From Syntrophales bacterium (GTDB lineage: Bacteria; Desulfobacterota; Syntrophia; Syntrophales; UBA2210): DNA of 12,586 bases. The stretch lies in contig JALOBE010000031.1 in the NCBI GenBank assembly GCA_023228425.1, positions 1-12,586 of the forward strand, written 5' to 3'. The translations under genes were made by a program, and so were the position numbers. The notes below the pieces were generated by a model that saw only the letters and a program-made list of their open reading frames with translations, did no database searches and was not told the origin of the DNA. Positions 1 through 5,891 of the stretch are shown here, in pieces; the stretch's first letter is position 1, and every line of letters begins with the position of its first letter.

Positions 1-3
1 AGT

Positions 4-32
4 GAAAGATTTCTCCCTTCGGTCGAAATGAC
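4..32 (-). repeat. Family 1 intergenic repeat, end fragment
   Basis: The plus strand carries a stretch ending TCGAAATGAC, the inverse of the GTCATTTCGA head that recurs at 63, 90, 116, 214 and 1429. Read on the minus strand it is GTCATTTCGACC followed by GAAGGGAGAAATC, a variant of the same repeat. It is probably the left part of a larger repeat cluster cut by the window edge. Confidence 0.6.
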
Positions 33-62
33 AAAAATGGCTGGTATTCAAGCTTACCCCTT

Positions 63-109
63 GTCATTTCGAGGAGCGCTTTAAGGTCCGTCATTTCGAG
101 GAGCGAAGC
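63..109 (+). repeat. Two short family 1 repeat heads
   Basis: Two truncated copies of the repeat head lie in tandem, at 63-79 and 90-109, both reading GTCATTTCGAGGAGCG. The first breaks off just after the head; the second runs on into AAGC. They precede the full copy at 116. The irregular spacing and truncations point to an accreting repeat cluster, not a regularly spaced array. Confidence 0.65.
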
Positions 110-115
110 AATTTT

Positions 116-282
116 GTCATTTCGAGGAGCGCAAGCGACGAGAAATCCCTGTCCCGAGCACAGCGAGGGATCTTTCAGACTTCTCACATGCGTTCGAAGT
201 GACCTTTAAAAATGTCATTTCGAGGAGCGCAAGCGACGAGAAATCTTTCCTTGATATCGAAATGACACAATCGATAGTTTTT
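116..282 (+). repeat. Composite family 1 repeat, copy A
   Basis: This is a long composite repeat. 116-203 runs from GTCATTTCGAGG to TTCGAAGTGAC, so its ends are inverted relative to each other. 214-266 is a nested 53-bp unit with perfect 10-bp inverted ends (GTCATTTCGA / TCGAAATGAC). A tail follows to 282 (ACAATCGATAGTTTTT). Segment 116-203 matches 1429-1515 at about 80 of 88 positions, and the 26-nt tail 257-282 is identical to 1526-1551. The copies lie in the same orientation on either side of the SurA-like gene. The inverted ends suggest a structured, REP-like or MITE-like element. No transposase is visible nearby. Confidence 0.75.
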
Positions 283-301
283 AAAGGTCTCCGCACGCAA
301 G

Positions 302-328
302 CCTCCGGCACCATTGTACGAAGCCGCC
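302..328 (-). repeat. Family 2 intergenic repeat, copy near SurA-like gene 3' end
   Basis: Read on the minus strand, these 27 bases match plus-strand 3820-3846 (upstream of nifU) at 24 of 27 positions, sharing the core CTTCGTACAATGGT and CCGGAGG. The motif begins 27 bases downstream of the stop codon of the SurA-like gene. It belongs with the TTTTACGA-type motifs found in several other gaps in this window. Confidence 0.6.
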
Positions 329-354
329 AGGCGTGATTCGCATATCTTTTCCCG

Positions 355-1356
355 CTACAGGAAGCGTTCTATGGCAGCTCCCCGTTTCAGAAAGCCCAAA
401 TATTCCTGAAGAAGGATGATGGTTTTCTGTTCCTGCAGGTGGCTGTCGATATCTTCCTTGACCTCGTCGAAGGGGATGACCCGTTCGGGTGTTCTGTCAG
501 TCACCTTGATGATATGGTAGCCGAATCGGGTTTCGGTGACGGGACTCATTTCCCCCGGTTCCAGGGCGAAGGCTGCTTCGAGAAATTGCGGGTCCATGAG
601 ACTGTCCCTCCCGAAAAAGCCCAGGTCGCCGCCGCGGATGCTGCTCGGGCATTGTGACGCTTCACGGGCCACAGTGCCGAAGTCTTCACCCTTCTTCAAT
701 CGTGCCTCGAGAGCCTCGATCTCCTGTTTCGCTTTCTCTTGTTCCTCTTCCGTCGCGTTGTCGCTCACTTCAATCAGGACGTGACTTGCCTGTACCTGTT
801 CGGGTTCCAGGAAGTAGTGGGGATGGTCTTTGTAAAAGGTTTCGCCTTCTTCTTCCGTCACTTTGATTTTACTGGAAACTTCCTGCTCGATGAGATCTCT
901 TACGGCAATATTCTTTCTTATGCGCACTCTCAGTTCACTTTCGGAAATGTCCATCTCCTCCATTGAACGCATGAAGCTCTCCTCGTCGGGAAATTGTTTC
1001 TTCAGTCCATCCACCTCGTCGTTTACGGTCTGGTCTGAAACAGCTATTTTTTTATTGGCGCTCTGTTGCCAGAGCACCTCGTAGTCGATCAGTTTTTCCA
1101 GCACGTCCCGCCTCAGGCCGTCCAGTTCCTCCTCAGTAAGCACCTTCCCTTGCCTGGACAGCATGGTTGTAATCTTGTCAATTTCTGATTCGAGGAAAAT
1201 TCGGGAGATCTCCGTTCCATTAACAAGAGCCGCGGCCCCCTCCGTTGCGGCTAAACCCTGCTCCTCGGCCGCGGCCGGCACGTATGCCAGGATGACAACC
1301 AGAAGCGCCATGGCCGGCCACAGAATACACGTTCTTACCATTGATCTCGACAGCAT
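355..1356 (-). CDS. SurA/PrsA-type periplasmic peptidyl-prolyl cis-trans isomerase
   Basis: The 333-residue product is predicted to be an exported folding factor that isomerises peptidyl-prolyl bonds and chaperones envelope proteins. Residues 1-30 form a Sec signal peptide: basic start, hydrophobic stretch at 14-27, and a VPAAA cleavage site without a lipobox cysteine. Residues 41-180 are a charged, helical SurA-N-like chaperone region opening with ALVNGTEI. Residues 187-288 are one parvulin (PPIC) domain, with the typical QASHVLIE start, RGGDLGFFGR and the FGYHIIKVTDR end. Having one parvulin domain instead of the two in E. coli SurA makes it closer to PrsA/PpiC-type proteins, so I give no symbol. 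The first ATG is chosen because AAGGAAGGAG precedes it by about 9 bases; the next Met (residue 6) has no such site. It is flanked by directly repeated composite repeats and appears monocistronic. No clear terminator follows. Confidence 0.9.
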   Translation of the reverse strand: MLSRSMVRTCILWPAMALLVVILAYVPAAAEEQGLAATEGAAALVNGTEISRIFLESEIDKITTMLSRQGKVLTEEELDGLRRDVLEKLIDYEVLWQQSANKKIAVSDQTVNDEVDGLKKQFPDEESFMRSMEEMDISESELRVRIRKNIAVRDLIEQEVSSKIKVTEEEGETFYKDHPHYFLEPEQVQASHVLIEVSDNATEEEQEKAKQEIEALEARLKKGEDFGTVAREASQCPSSIRGGDLGFFGRDSLMDPQFLEAAFALEPGEMSPVTETRFGYHIIKVTDRTPERVIPFDEVKEDIDSHLQEQKTIILLQEYLGFLKRGAAIERFL

Positions 1357-1428
1357 GTTTTACGACTCCTTCCTTGTGATTAAAAAAGAATCCCCGGGAA
1401 CTCACGTTCCATTGAGAGCTTTAATTGT

Positions 1429-1551
1429 GTCATTTCGAGAAGCGAAGCGACGGGAAATCCATGTCCCGGGCACAACGAGGGATCTTTGAGACTTCTCACA
1501 TGCCTTCGAAGTGACAGGGGAGAGGTCGAAATGACACAATCGATAGTTTTT
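1429..1551 (+). repeat. Composite family 1 repeat, copy B
   Basis: This is a shorter version of copy A. 1429-1515 matches 116-203 at about 91%, then ten bases lead into TCGAAATGAC and the same tail, ACAATCGATAGTTTTT. It lacks the nested 53-bp unit of copy A. It lies upstream of the SurA-like gene, between a candidate promoter and the start codon, so it may be transcribed as part of the 5' leader. Confidence 0.75.
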
Positions 1552-1566
1552 CAATAAAGATCTCCC

Positions 1567-1593
1567 ATTATACGGATTCGGAATATCTGTGGA
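1567..1593 (-). promoter_or_regulatory. Candidate sigma-70 promoter for the SurA-like gene
   Basis: On the minus strand a perfect TATAAT (plus 1567-1572) is preceded by TCCACA (plus 1588-1593; 4 of 6 matches to TTGACA). The spacing is 15 bases, shorter than optimal. Transcription from here would run through repeat copy B before the start codon at 1356, giving a leader of about 200 bases. The -10 is convincing; the -35 is weak. Confidence 0.3.
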
Positions 1594-1734
1594 GGGCAGG
1601 CACATCCTGACCACCCGGATGATCCGGCCCCGGTGCTGTGCGACAACCGATCCTCCGGAGAAAACCCGATATGTGGAGCGTCGGGCACACCGCCCGGGGG
1701 AACCAGACAGCGTCATACGGTGCTATCACAGATA
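1584..1734. other. Possibly structured intergenic stretch
   Basis: This gap holds no convincing gene. TATCTGTG at 1584-1591 is perfectly complementary to CACAGATA at 1727-1734. Inside, GCAC/GTGC and then TGAC/GTCA can pair in register, separated by symmetrical four-base internal loops. Further GC-rich local hairpins lie in the middle (for example CCCGA/TCGGG). This could be the closing helix of a small RNA, or chance pairing in GC-rich DNA. I recognise no known RNA family. Confidence 0.2.
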
Positions 1735-1757
1735 GGGCGGAATATACATATTTTTAA

Positions 1758-1781
1758 AACACTCCCCCCGCAGCGGGTGTT
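1758..1781 (-). terminator. Weak candidate terminator after nifS
   Basis: An imperfect hairpin with arms AACAC(t)CC and GGGTGTT starts 7 bases beyond the nifS stop codon. On the minus strand the second arm runs into TTTTAAAAAT. The stem has a one-base bulge and the T-run is short, so efficiency is doubtful. Confidence 0.35.
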
Positions 1782-1788
1782 GTTCCGG

Positions 1789-2967
1789 TCATTGAACCCG
1801 GCAGATCCCGTCGTCGTTCCAGAAGGGTGACATTTTTCTGAGCGCGTCGATTATTCGGACCAGATGCCCGATGACGACATCAATTTCCTCTTCACGGGTA
1901 TACGTGCTCAGGCTGAACCGTATGGAGCCGTGAGCCATTGTGAACGGGACGCCCATAGCGCGCATGACGTGTGACGGCTGGAGCGAACCGGATGTGCAGG
2001 CAGACCCGGAAGAAGCGCAGATGCCGTACTCGTTCATCATGAGCAGAATTCCCTCACCCTCCACGAATTCAAAACTGATGTTCGTGGTATTCGGCAACCG
2101 GTTTTCCCGGCTCCCGTTCACCCTGGAGTTCGGTATGGAGGCGATTATGGTTTCTTCCAGTCTGTCACGGAGAATCCGGACCCTGCCGCCCATGTCCTGC
2201 AGGTTCTCCAGGGCCAGTTCGCACGCCTTTCCAAGTCCTATGATGGAGGGAACGTTTTCTGTTCCGCCCCGGCGTTCTCGTTCCTGGTGGCCTCCGATAA
2301 GAAGAGGGTTAAATTTTGTTCCCTTACGGATGTAGAGGACGCCGATGCCCTTCGGCGCGTGAAGCTTGTGCCCCGAAAGAGACAGCATGTCGATAGCCGT
2401 GGGCCCGACGTTGATGGGAATTTTCCCCACCGCCTGGACGGCGTCGGTGTGAAAAAGGATATTCCTGTTTCGGGCCATTTCCGCCGCTTCGGCGACGGGG
2501 AAGATGACCCCCGTTTCGTTGTTTGCCCACATGAGACTCACCAGGGCCGTGTCCGCGGTGAGGCTCGCCCGATAGGCATCCATGTCGAGAAGGCCGTCCC
2601 GGTCGACAGGCAGTTCTGTGACCCGGTATCCGTTCCTGGAAAGAACGGAGCAGAGTCCCCGTACTGCCTGGTGTTCGACGCGGCTCGTCACGATATGCCG
2701 CTTGTCGGGGTTTACGGCAAGGGCGGAACGAATAGCGGCATTGTCGCTTTCGGTTCCGCAGCTGGTAAAAATAATTTCCTCGGGAGAGACGCCGATGAGG
2801 CGGGCGACCTGTCCGCGGGCAGTCACGATGGCCTTGGCCACTTCTCCTCCAAATGAATGCATGCTGGAGGGGTTGCCGTAGAAATCGGTGAGATAGGGCA
2901 TCATATCTTCCAGGACCGCGGCGTCGATCCGTGTAGTGGCGTTGTTATCAAGATAAATGATGCTCAT
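1789..2967 (-). CDS. nifS: Cysteine desulfurase, NifS/IscS class
   Basis: This PLP enzyme converts cysteine to alanine and loads the released sulfur as a persulfide for Fe-S cluster assembly on NifU. The 392-residue length is normal for the NifS/IscS class. It opens with IYLDNNATTR, has the PLP-contacting H99 and ETG (151-153), the PLP-binding lysine K201 in SGHKLHAPKG, and RRGGTENV at 232-239. The catalytic cysteine is C324 in SSGSACTSGS, placed on the longer flexible loop of class I desulfurases. The start codon overlaps the nifU stop as ATGA, so the two are translationally coupled with nifU first. No nitrogenase gene lies in the window, so this is more likely general Fe-S biogenesis than nitrogenase maturation. 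Separating nifS from iscS by name relies on the neighbouring full-length NifU. Confidence 0.93.
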   Translation of the reverse strand: MSIIYLDNNATTRIDAAVLEDMMPYLTDFYGNPSSMHSFGGEVAKAIVTARGQVARLIGVSPEEIIFTSCGTESDNAAIRSALAVNPDKRHIVTSRVEHQAVRGLCSVLSRNGYRVTELPVDRDGLLDMDAYRASLTADTALVSLMWANNETGVIFPVAEAAEMARNRNILFHTDAVQAVGKIPINVGPTAIDMLSLSGHKLHAPKGIGVLYIRKGTKFNPLLIGGHQERERRGGTENVPSIIGLGKACELALENLQDMGGRVRILRDRLEETIIASIPNSRVNGSRENRLPNTTNISFEFVEGEGILLMMNEYGICASSGSACTSGSLQPSHVMRAMGVPFTMAHGSIRFSLSTYTREEEIDVVIGHLVRIIDALRKMSPFWNDDGICRVQ

Positions 2968-3788
2968 TCCACGATCTCCTCCACGATGAGGTCGTCGTCA
3001 ACCAGTTCCTTGAGCTTTGCCTCAACGAAACCCTTCATGGTCTGTTCCGACATGGGGCAGGTCGCGCAGGATCCTCGGAGTGCCAGGAGAACCCGGTTGC
3101 CGATTATGTCGATGATTTCCAGGTCGCCTCCGTCTTTTTTCAGGGAGGGGCTGATTTCACGGTCAATGGTTTCCTCGATGAGCTTGATTTTCTGAAGATT
3201 GGAAAGCCGCGGCTTCGGGGCGCCCCGTTTCTCTGCCCGGACCCTGCTGATAAGATCGTCGATGGCGTCATGGCAGGTTCCGCATCCCCCACCGGCTTTC
3301 GTATAATTGGTCACTTCCTCGACGGTCATGATAGTATTTTCCTCGATGGCTTGCTCGATGTCGTGATCGGTGACGCCGAAGCACTCACATATGATGGTCT
3401 GGTGCTCCGGCGGTGCCGGGACACCTCTATAGTTTGCGATGGCCCCCTCGAGAGCCTGCCTTCCCAGCACAGAACAGTGCATTTTCGCGTCCGGCAATCC
3501 TCCCAGGTATTCGGCGATATCCCGGTTGGTAATTTTTTCGGCCTCCTCCACGGTCATACCCAGCACCATCTCCGTCAGGGCGGAGGCAGAGGCGATCGCG
3601 CTCGCGCACCCGAAGGTTTTGAACCGGGCCTCTTTGATCCGGTTGTCGTCACCGAGCTTGAACATGAATTTCAAAGCATCACCACAGGCAATAGATCCGA
3701 TCTGGACCATGCCGTCGGGATCTTCAATCTCACCCACATTGCGGGGATTGAGAAAATGGTCTTTTACTGTATTTGAATAGTCCCACAC
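2964..3788 (-). CDS. nifU: Fe-S cluster assembly scaffold NifU (three-domain)
   Basis: NifU builds [2Fe-2S] and [4Fe-4S] clusters with sulfur from NifS and passes them to apoproteins. All three domains of full-length NifU are present in 274 residues. Residues 1-125 are an IscU-like scaffold with the three ligand cysteines C35, C61 and C105 and D37 after C35. Residues 130-180 are a Bfd-like permanent [2Fe-2S] domain with C134-x-C136 and C169-x-x-C172. Residues 195-274 are an Nfu domain with C241-x-x-C244. The reading frame is open to an ATG at 3926, but I choose the GTG at 3788. It has AGGGAGG five bases upstream, and WDYSNTVKDHFLNPRN is the usual NifU N-terminus, whereas the 46 upstream residues resemble nothing in the family and fall in repeat-containing DNA. 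It is first in a two-gene operon with nifS. No IscR/Rrf2-type regulator is adjacent. Confidence 0.93.
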   Translation of the reverse strand: MWDYSNTVKDHFLNPRNVGEIEDPDGMVQIGSIACGDALKFMFKLGDDNRIKEARFKTFGCASAIASASALTEMVLGMTVEEAEKITNRDIAEYLGGLPDAKMHCSVLGRQALEGAIANYRGVPAPPEHQTIICECFGVTDHDIEQAIEENTIMTVEEVTNYTKAGGGCGTCHDAIDDLISRVRAEKRGAPKPRLSNLQKIKLIEETIDREISPSLKKDGGDLEIIDIIGNRVLLALRGSCATCPMSEQTMKGFVEAKLKELVDDDLIVEEIVE

Positions 3789-3793
3789 GGGAG

Positions 3794-3800
3794 CCTCCCT
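3794..3800 (-). promoter_or_regulatory. Ribosome binding site fixing the GTG start of nifU
   Basis: On the minus strand AGGGAGG ends five bases before the GTG at 3788. This is a near-ideal Shine-Dalgarno match at good spacing. It supports the internal GTG over the upstream ATG at 3926. Confidence 0.75.
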
Positions 3801-3818
3801 GAAACAATACCGCGATTC

Positions 3819-3846
3819 TGACGACTTCGTACAATGGTACCGGAGG
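3819..3846 (+). repeat. Family 2 intergenic repeat in the nifU leader
   Basis: The stretch TGACGACTTCGTACAATGG followed by TACCGGAGG matches the minus strand of 302-328 at 24 of 27 positions. Its head resembles TGACGGCTTCGTAAAA at 4083. It lies 31-58 bases upstream of the nifU start. Confidence 0.6.
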
Positions 3847-3851
3847 TATGA

Positions 3852-3873
3852 CATCCGGCACTGCAGCCGGATG
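3852..3873. promoter_or_regulatory. Perfect 8-bp hairpin in the nifU 5' region
   Basis: CATCCGGC and GCCGGATG are perfect inverse complements around the six-base loop ACTGCA, about 65-85 bases upstream of the nifU start codon. It has no T-run, so it is not a standard terminator. It could be an operator, an mRNA leader structure or part of the adjoining repeat. Confidence 0.4.
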
Positions 3874-3959
3874 CCTGATTGCGCTTCTCCCTTCGTCGCT
3901 GCGGCGTACCCGGAAGTACGTCTCATTCCTCAGAATGTGCGCGCCGTGCCTCGAGGGCC

Positions 3960-4012
3960 TTTTACAAAGCCGTCCTCTATCGGACGTTTTTCGACCTTTT
4001 ACGAGTTCGTCA
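3960..4012 (+). repeat. Family 2 repeat with conserved hairpin
   Basis: The 16-base motif occurs twice (TTTTACAAAGCCGTCC at 3960 and TTTTACGAGTTCGTCA at 3997). Between them is a hairpin, CGTCC-loop-GGACG at 3971-3986, followed by a T-rich run. The 45 bases 3968-4012 match 11617-11661 at 36 of 45 positions. The hairpin arms are conserved while the loop differs, which suggests the structure matters. Confidence 0.65.
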
Positions 4013-4082
4013 GTTTTCTGACCGGAATAACGCGATTCACTATCACAAACAGGAAACAATGGTAAAGTATAATCACGAAACA

Positions 4083-4102
4083 TGACGGCTTCGTAAAAAA
4101 TC
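4083..4102 (-). repeat. Family 2 repeat motif, inverted copy
   Basis: TGACGGCTTCGTAAAA is the inverse of the motif at 3997-4012 (13 of 16 positions). The pair could close a stem around about 70 bases. The same motif style appears at 12476-12495 (TGATGGTCCCGTAAAA). Confidence 0.55.
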
Positions 4103-4150
4103 CGGATCTTGCTTTCAACGGCCGGCTGCATGGGACGGGCAAGAAACCCT

Positions 4151-4176
4151 CCCGCGGCCGACACGGCATCCGCGGG
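4151..4176 (-). terminator. Candidate terminator of the efflux operon
   Basis: A strong nested hairpin has CCCGCGG at 4151-4157 pairing with CCGCGGG at 4170-4176, and an inner GCCG/CGGC helix on an ACA loop. It begins 57 bases after the stop codon of the outer-membrane factor. On the minus strand it is followed by AGGGTTTCTT, a weak U-tract, so it may be a terminator or an mRNA-stabilising stem. Confidence 0.4.
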
Positions 4177-4232
4177 GTCAACGAAGACAGCCGGGATGGT
4201 CGCGGAGGGGATCTGTTCCGATTTCTCCACGA

Positions 4233-5891
4233 TCAGAAAGAGATTCCCGCCGTTTCGATCCCCCGTCTCCTGAGAAGGGAACCGTCGAGGAGATACAGGT
4301 AAATCCGCGCCTTGCGATAGTCGATTATCCTTTTGATTTCGTCGAGCCGGCTTTCCAGCAGGTCGCGCTGCGCCTGGGCGACCGTCAGTGCCGTGCCCCG
4401 TCCCACATCAAACTTTACCTGTTCCGCCCGCAACACTTCTTCCTGCCAGCGGCGCCGGACAGTGGACGCTTCGATCTGGGACTGTGCCCGTTTGACTTCC
4501 AGCCAGGCATCACGGATATCCTGCACTACCAACTGGGCCAGATTATCCAGACTTGCCCGGGCCTGTGCCAGCGTGGCCCGGGCCCTCGTGTCCGCCGCTT
4601 CGGCGGCGCGGTTGAAGAGGGTCCATTCAAACCGGGTACCCGCCGTAGTGTCATAATAGGAACCATCCAGACGGGACAGGGATCCGCCGAAACTGTCAGC
4701 GTAGCCTGTTTTCCCCAGCGTGACGAAAAGGTCGAGACGGGGGAGCAGGCCCTTTCGTGTCTCTACGACGTCGAGTCGCCCCTGCTCGATCCGCAGATGT
4801 GCTTCGGAAAGCTCCGGCCGCATTCGAAGGCCCAGGTCCAGGTGGTCTTCCACCGTGTCGAGCTCCACATCCAGGCCCCGGGGGCCGTCCATCGGTTCAA
4901 TATCCAGGGACCATCCATCGGCGTCAGGTGGATTCATAAGTCGGAGCAGTGAGAGTCCGATGCGGTCACGCTGGTTCAAGGCGTCCAGTAACCCCTGACG
5001 TCGGGACGCGAGTTCGGCCTGAGCCGCCGCCAGCTCCGTCTCGGCGATTGTGCCGACCTCGATGCGGCGCTCTATGTCAGCCGCCTGGTCCCGGGCGACA
5101 CACAGGGCGTCCTCAAAAATAACGATCCGTCGCCGGGCGAGAACATAATCCCAGTAGGTCAATTCGGTTTCGGCCACCAGGGCCTCCGTGAACCCCCGCA
5201 CTTCATAGTGTGAAGCAAGCGTATTCAGCTCGGCCCGGCGAACACGGGCAAGGTTTGCCTCCAGACCCGAACCCCGGAGCAAAGCCTGGGTCAGAGTCAT
5301 CTGCACGCCCGCCGTCTGGCGTTGTCCGGTCACGCCCGAATCCGAACGGTTCTGCCTGAATGACAGGTCGATGCCGGTTCCGGTGGGTAAGGTTTGGTCT
5401 ATTCCGATACGGTAGAAATCCGATTCGCTTCGCACGTCCGTCGTGCCTGCCGCTCCCCGGGGCGTCTGTTCAGACCGGTCCCGTGAAATTGCTGCCTCGC
5501 CGAAAACAGAGGGATCAAACCGGGCCCGTTCCTGTTCTTCAAAGGTGCCGGCCACGAGAGGCTTGTAAAGCTGAACCGCCAGGGAGCGGTTGTTTCTGAG
5601 CGTAAGGAAGACGGCGTCCTCGATGGTGACGGACAATCGACCGTTCACGGGACGGGGGAGAACGACGGTGCCGTCTTCGGGCCGGGGCCTGAATCGGGAC
5701 AGTTCACCATAGAGGGCTGTGGTTTCCTCCCCCGGTTCAACCGGACCGAGGTGTGCCTGTTCCGAAATCGCCGGTACGGGCTCCACGGGCGGAGCCCCGG
5801 AAAGGCCCGGCATGGAAACGCCTGCGCATCCTGAAAGGGACAGGGCGATAATCCCGGCCATGAACGTTACACGGTGTTTGTTCCCTTTCAT
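4233..5891 (-). CDS. Outer-membrane efflux lipoprotein, TolC/OprM (NodT) family
   Basis: This is the outer-membrane channel of the tripartite pump encoded just upstream; it forms the trimeric exit duct. The 552-residue product begins with a lipoprotein signal, ending in the lipobox LSGC with C22 as the lipidated residue, then a Pro-rich linker. Two outer-membrane-efflux repeats follow, roughly residues 90-310 and 335-540. The hallmark coiled-coil stretches include an Ala/Glu-rich helix around AETELAAAQAELASRR and, in the second repeat, ARATLAQARASLDNL and LTVAQAQRDLLESR. The length is somewhat above the usual 450-500, mainly from the N-terminal linker. The start ATG overlaps the RND stop as ATGA, with GGGAGA eight bases ahead. 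It is the last gene of the operon. Confidence 0.9.
   Translation of the reverse strand: MKGNKHRVTFMAGIIALSLSGCAGVSMPGLSGAPPVEPVPAISEQAHLGPVEPGEETTALYGELSRFRPRPEDGTVVLPRPVNGRLSVTIEDAVFLTLRNNRSLAVQLYKPLVAGTFEEQERARFDPSVFGEAAISRDRSEQTPRGAAGTTDVRSESDFYRIGIDQTLPTGTGIDLSFRQNRSDSGVTGQRQTAGVQMTLTQALLRGSGLEANLARVRRAELNTLASHYEVRGFTEALVAETELTYWDYVLARRRIVIFEDALCVARDQAADIERRIEVGTIAETELAAAQAELASRRQGLLDALNQRDRIGLSLLRLMNPPDADGWSLDIEPMDGPRGLDVELDTVEDHLDLGLRMRPELSEAHLRIEQGRLDVVETRKGLLPRLDLFVTLGKTGYADSFGGSLSRLDGSYYDTTAGTRFEWTLFNRAAEAADTRARATLAQARASLDNLAQLVVQDIRDAWLEVKRAQSQIEASTVRRRWQEEVLRAEQVKFDVGRGTALTVAQAQRDLLESRLDEIKRIIDYRKARIYLYLLDGSLLRRRGIETAGISF

Noticed and set aside
63..266. CRISPR-like cluster of repeated GTCATTTCGAGGAGCG heads
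   Set aside because: Spacing is irregular, copies are truncated or nested, and the ends are inverted repeats. There are no uniform spacers and no cas genes.
117..314. Minus-strand frame of 65 codons over the left repeat cluster, and the similar frame at 1402-1716
   Set aside because: Both peptides are translations of the same family 1 repeat, which explains their similarity to each other. No ribosome binding site or protein-like pattern was seen.
2287..2856. Plus-strand frame of 189 codons opposite nifS
   Set aside because: It is a shadow of nifS with no family resemblance or ribosome binding site.
1789..3788. Reading nifS-nifU as part of a nitrogen fixation cluster
   Set aside because: No nitrogenase or other nif gene is in the window. 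Full-length NifU with NifS serves as the general Fe-S system in many anaerobes.
3730..4230. Minus-strand frame of 166 codons starting just after the outer-membrane factor stop
   Set aside because: It runs through several repeats and into the nifU coding region in another frame, starts at a GTG without a clear ribosome binding site, and resembles no family. Its first 40 codons have coding-like base use, so a decayed gene end cannot be fully excluded.
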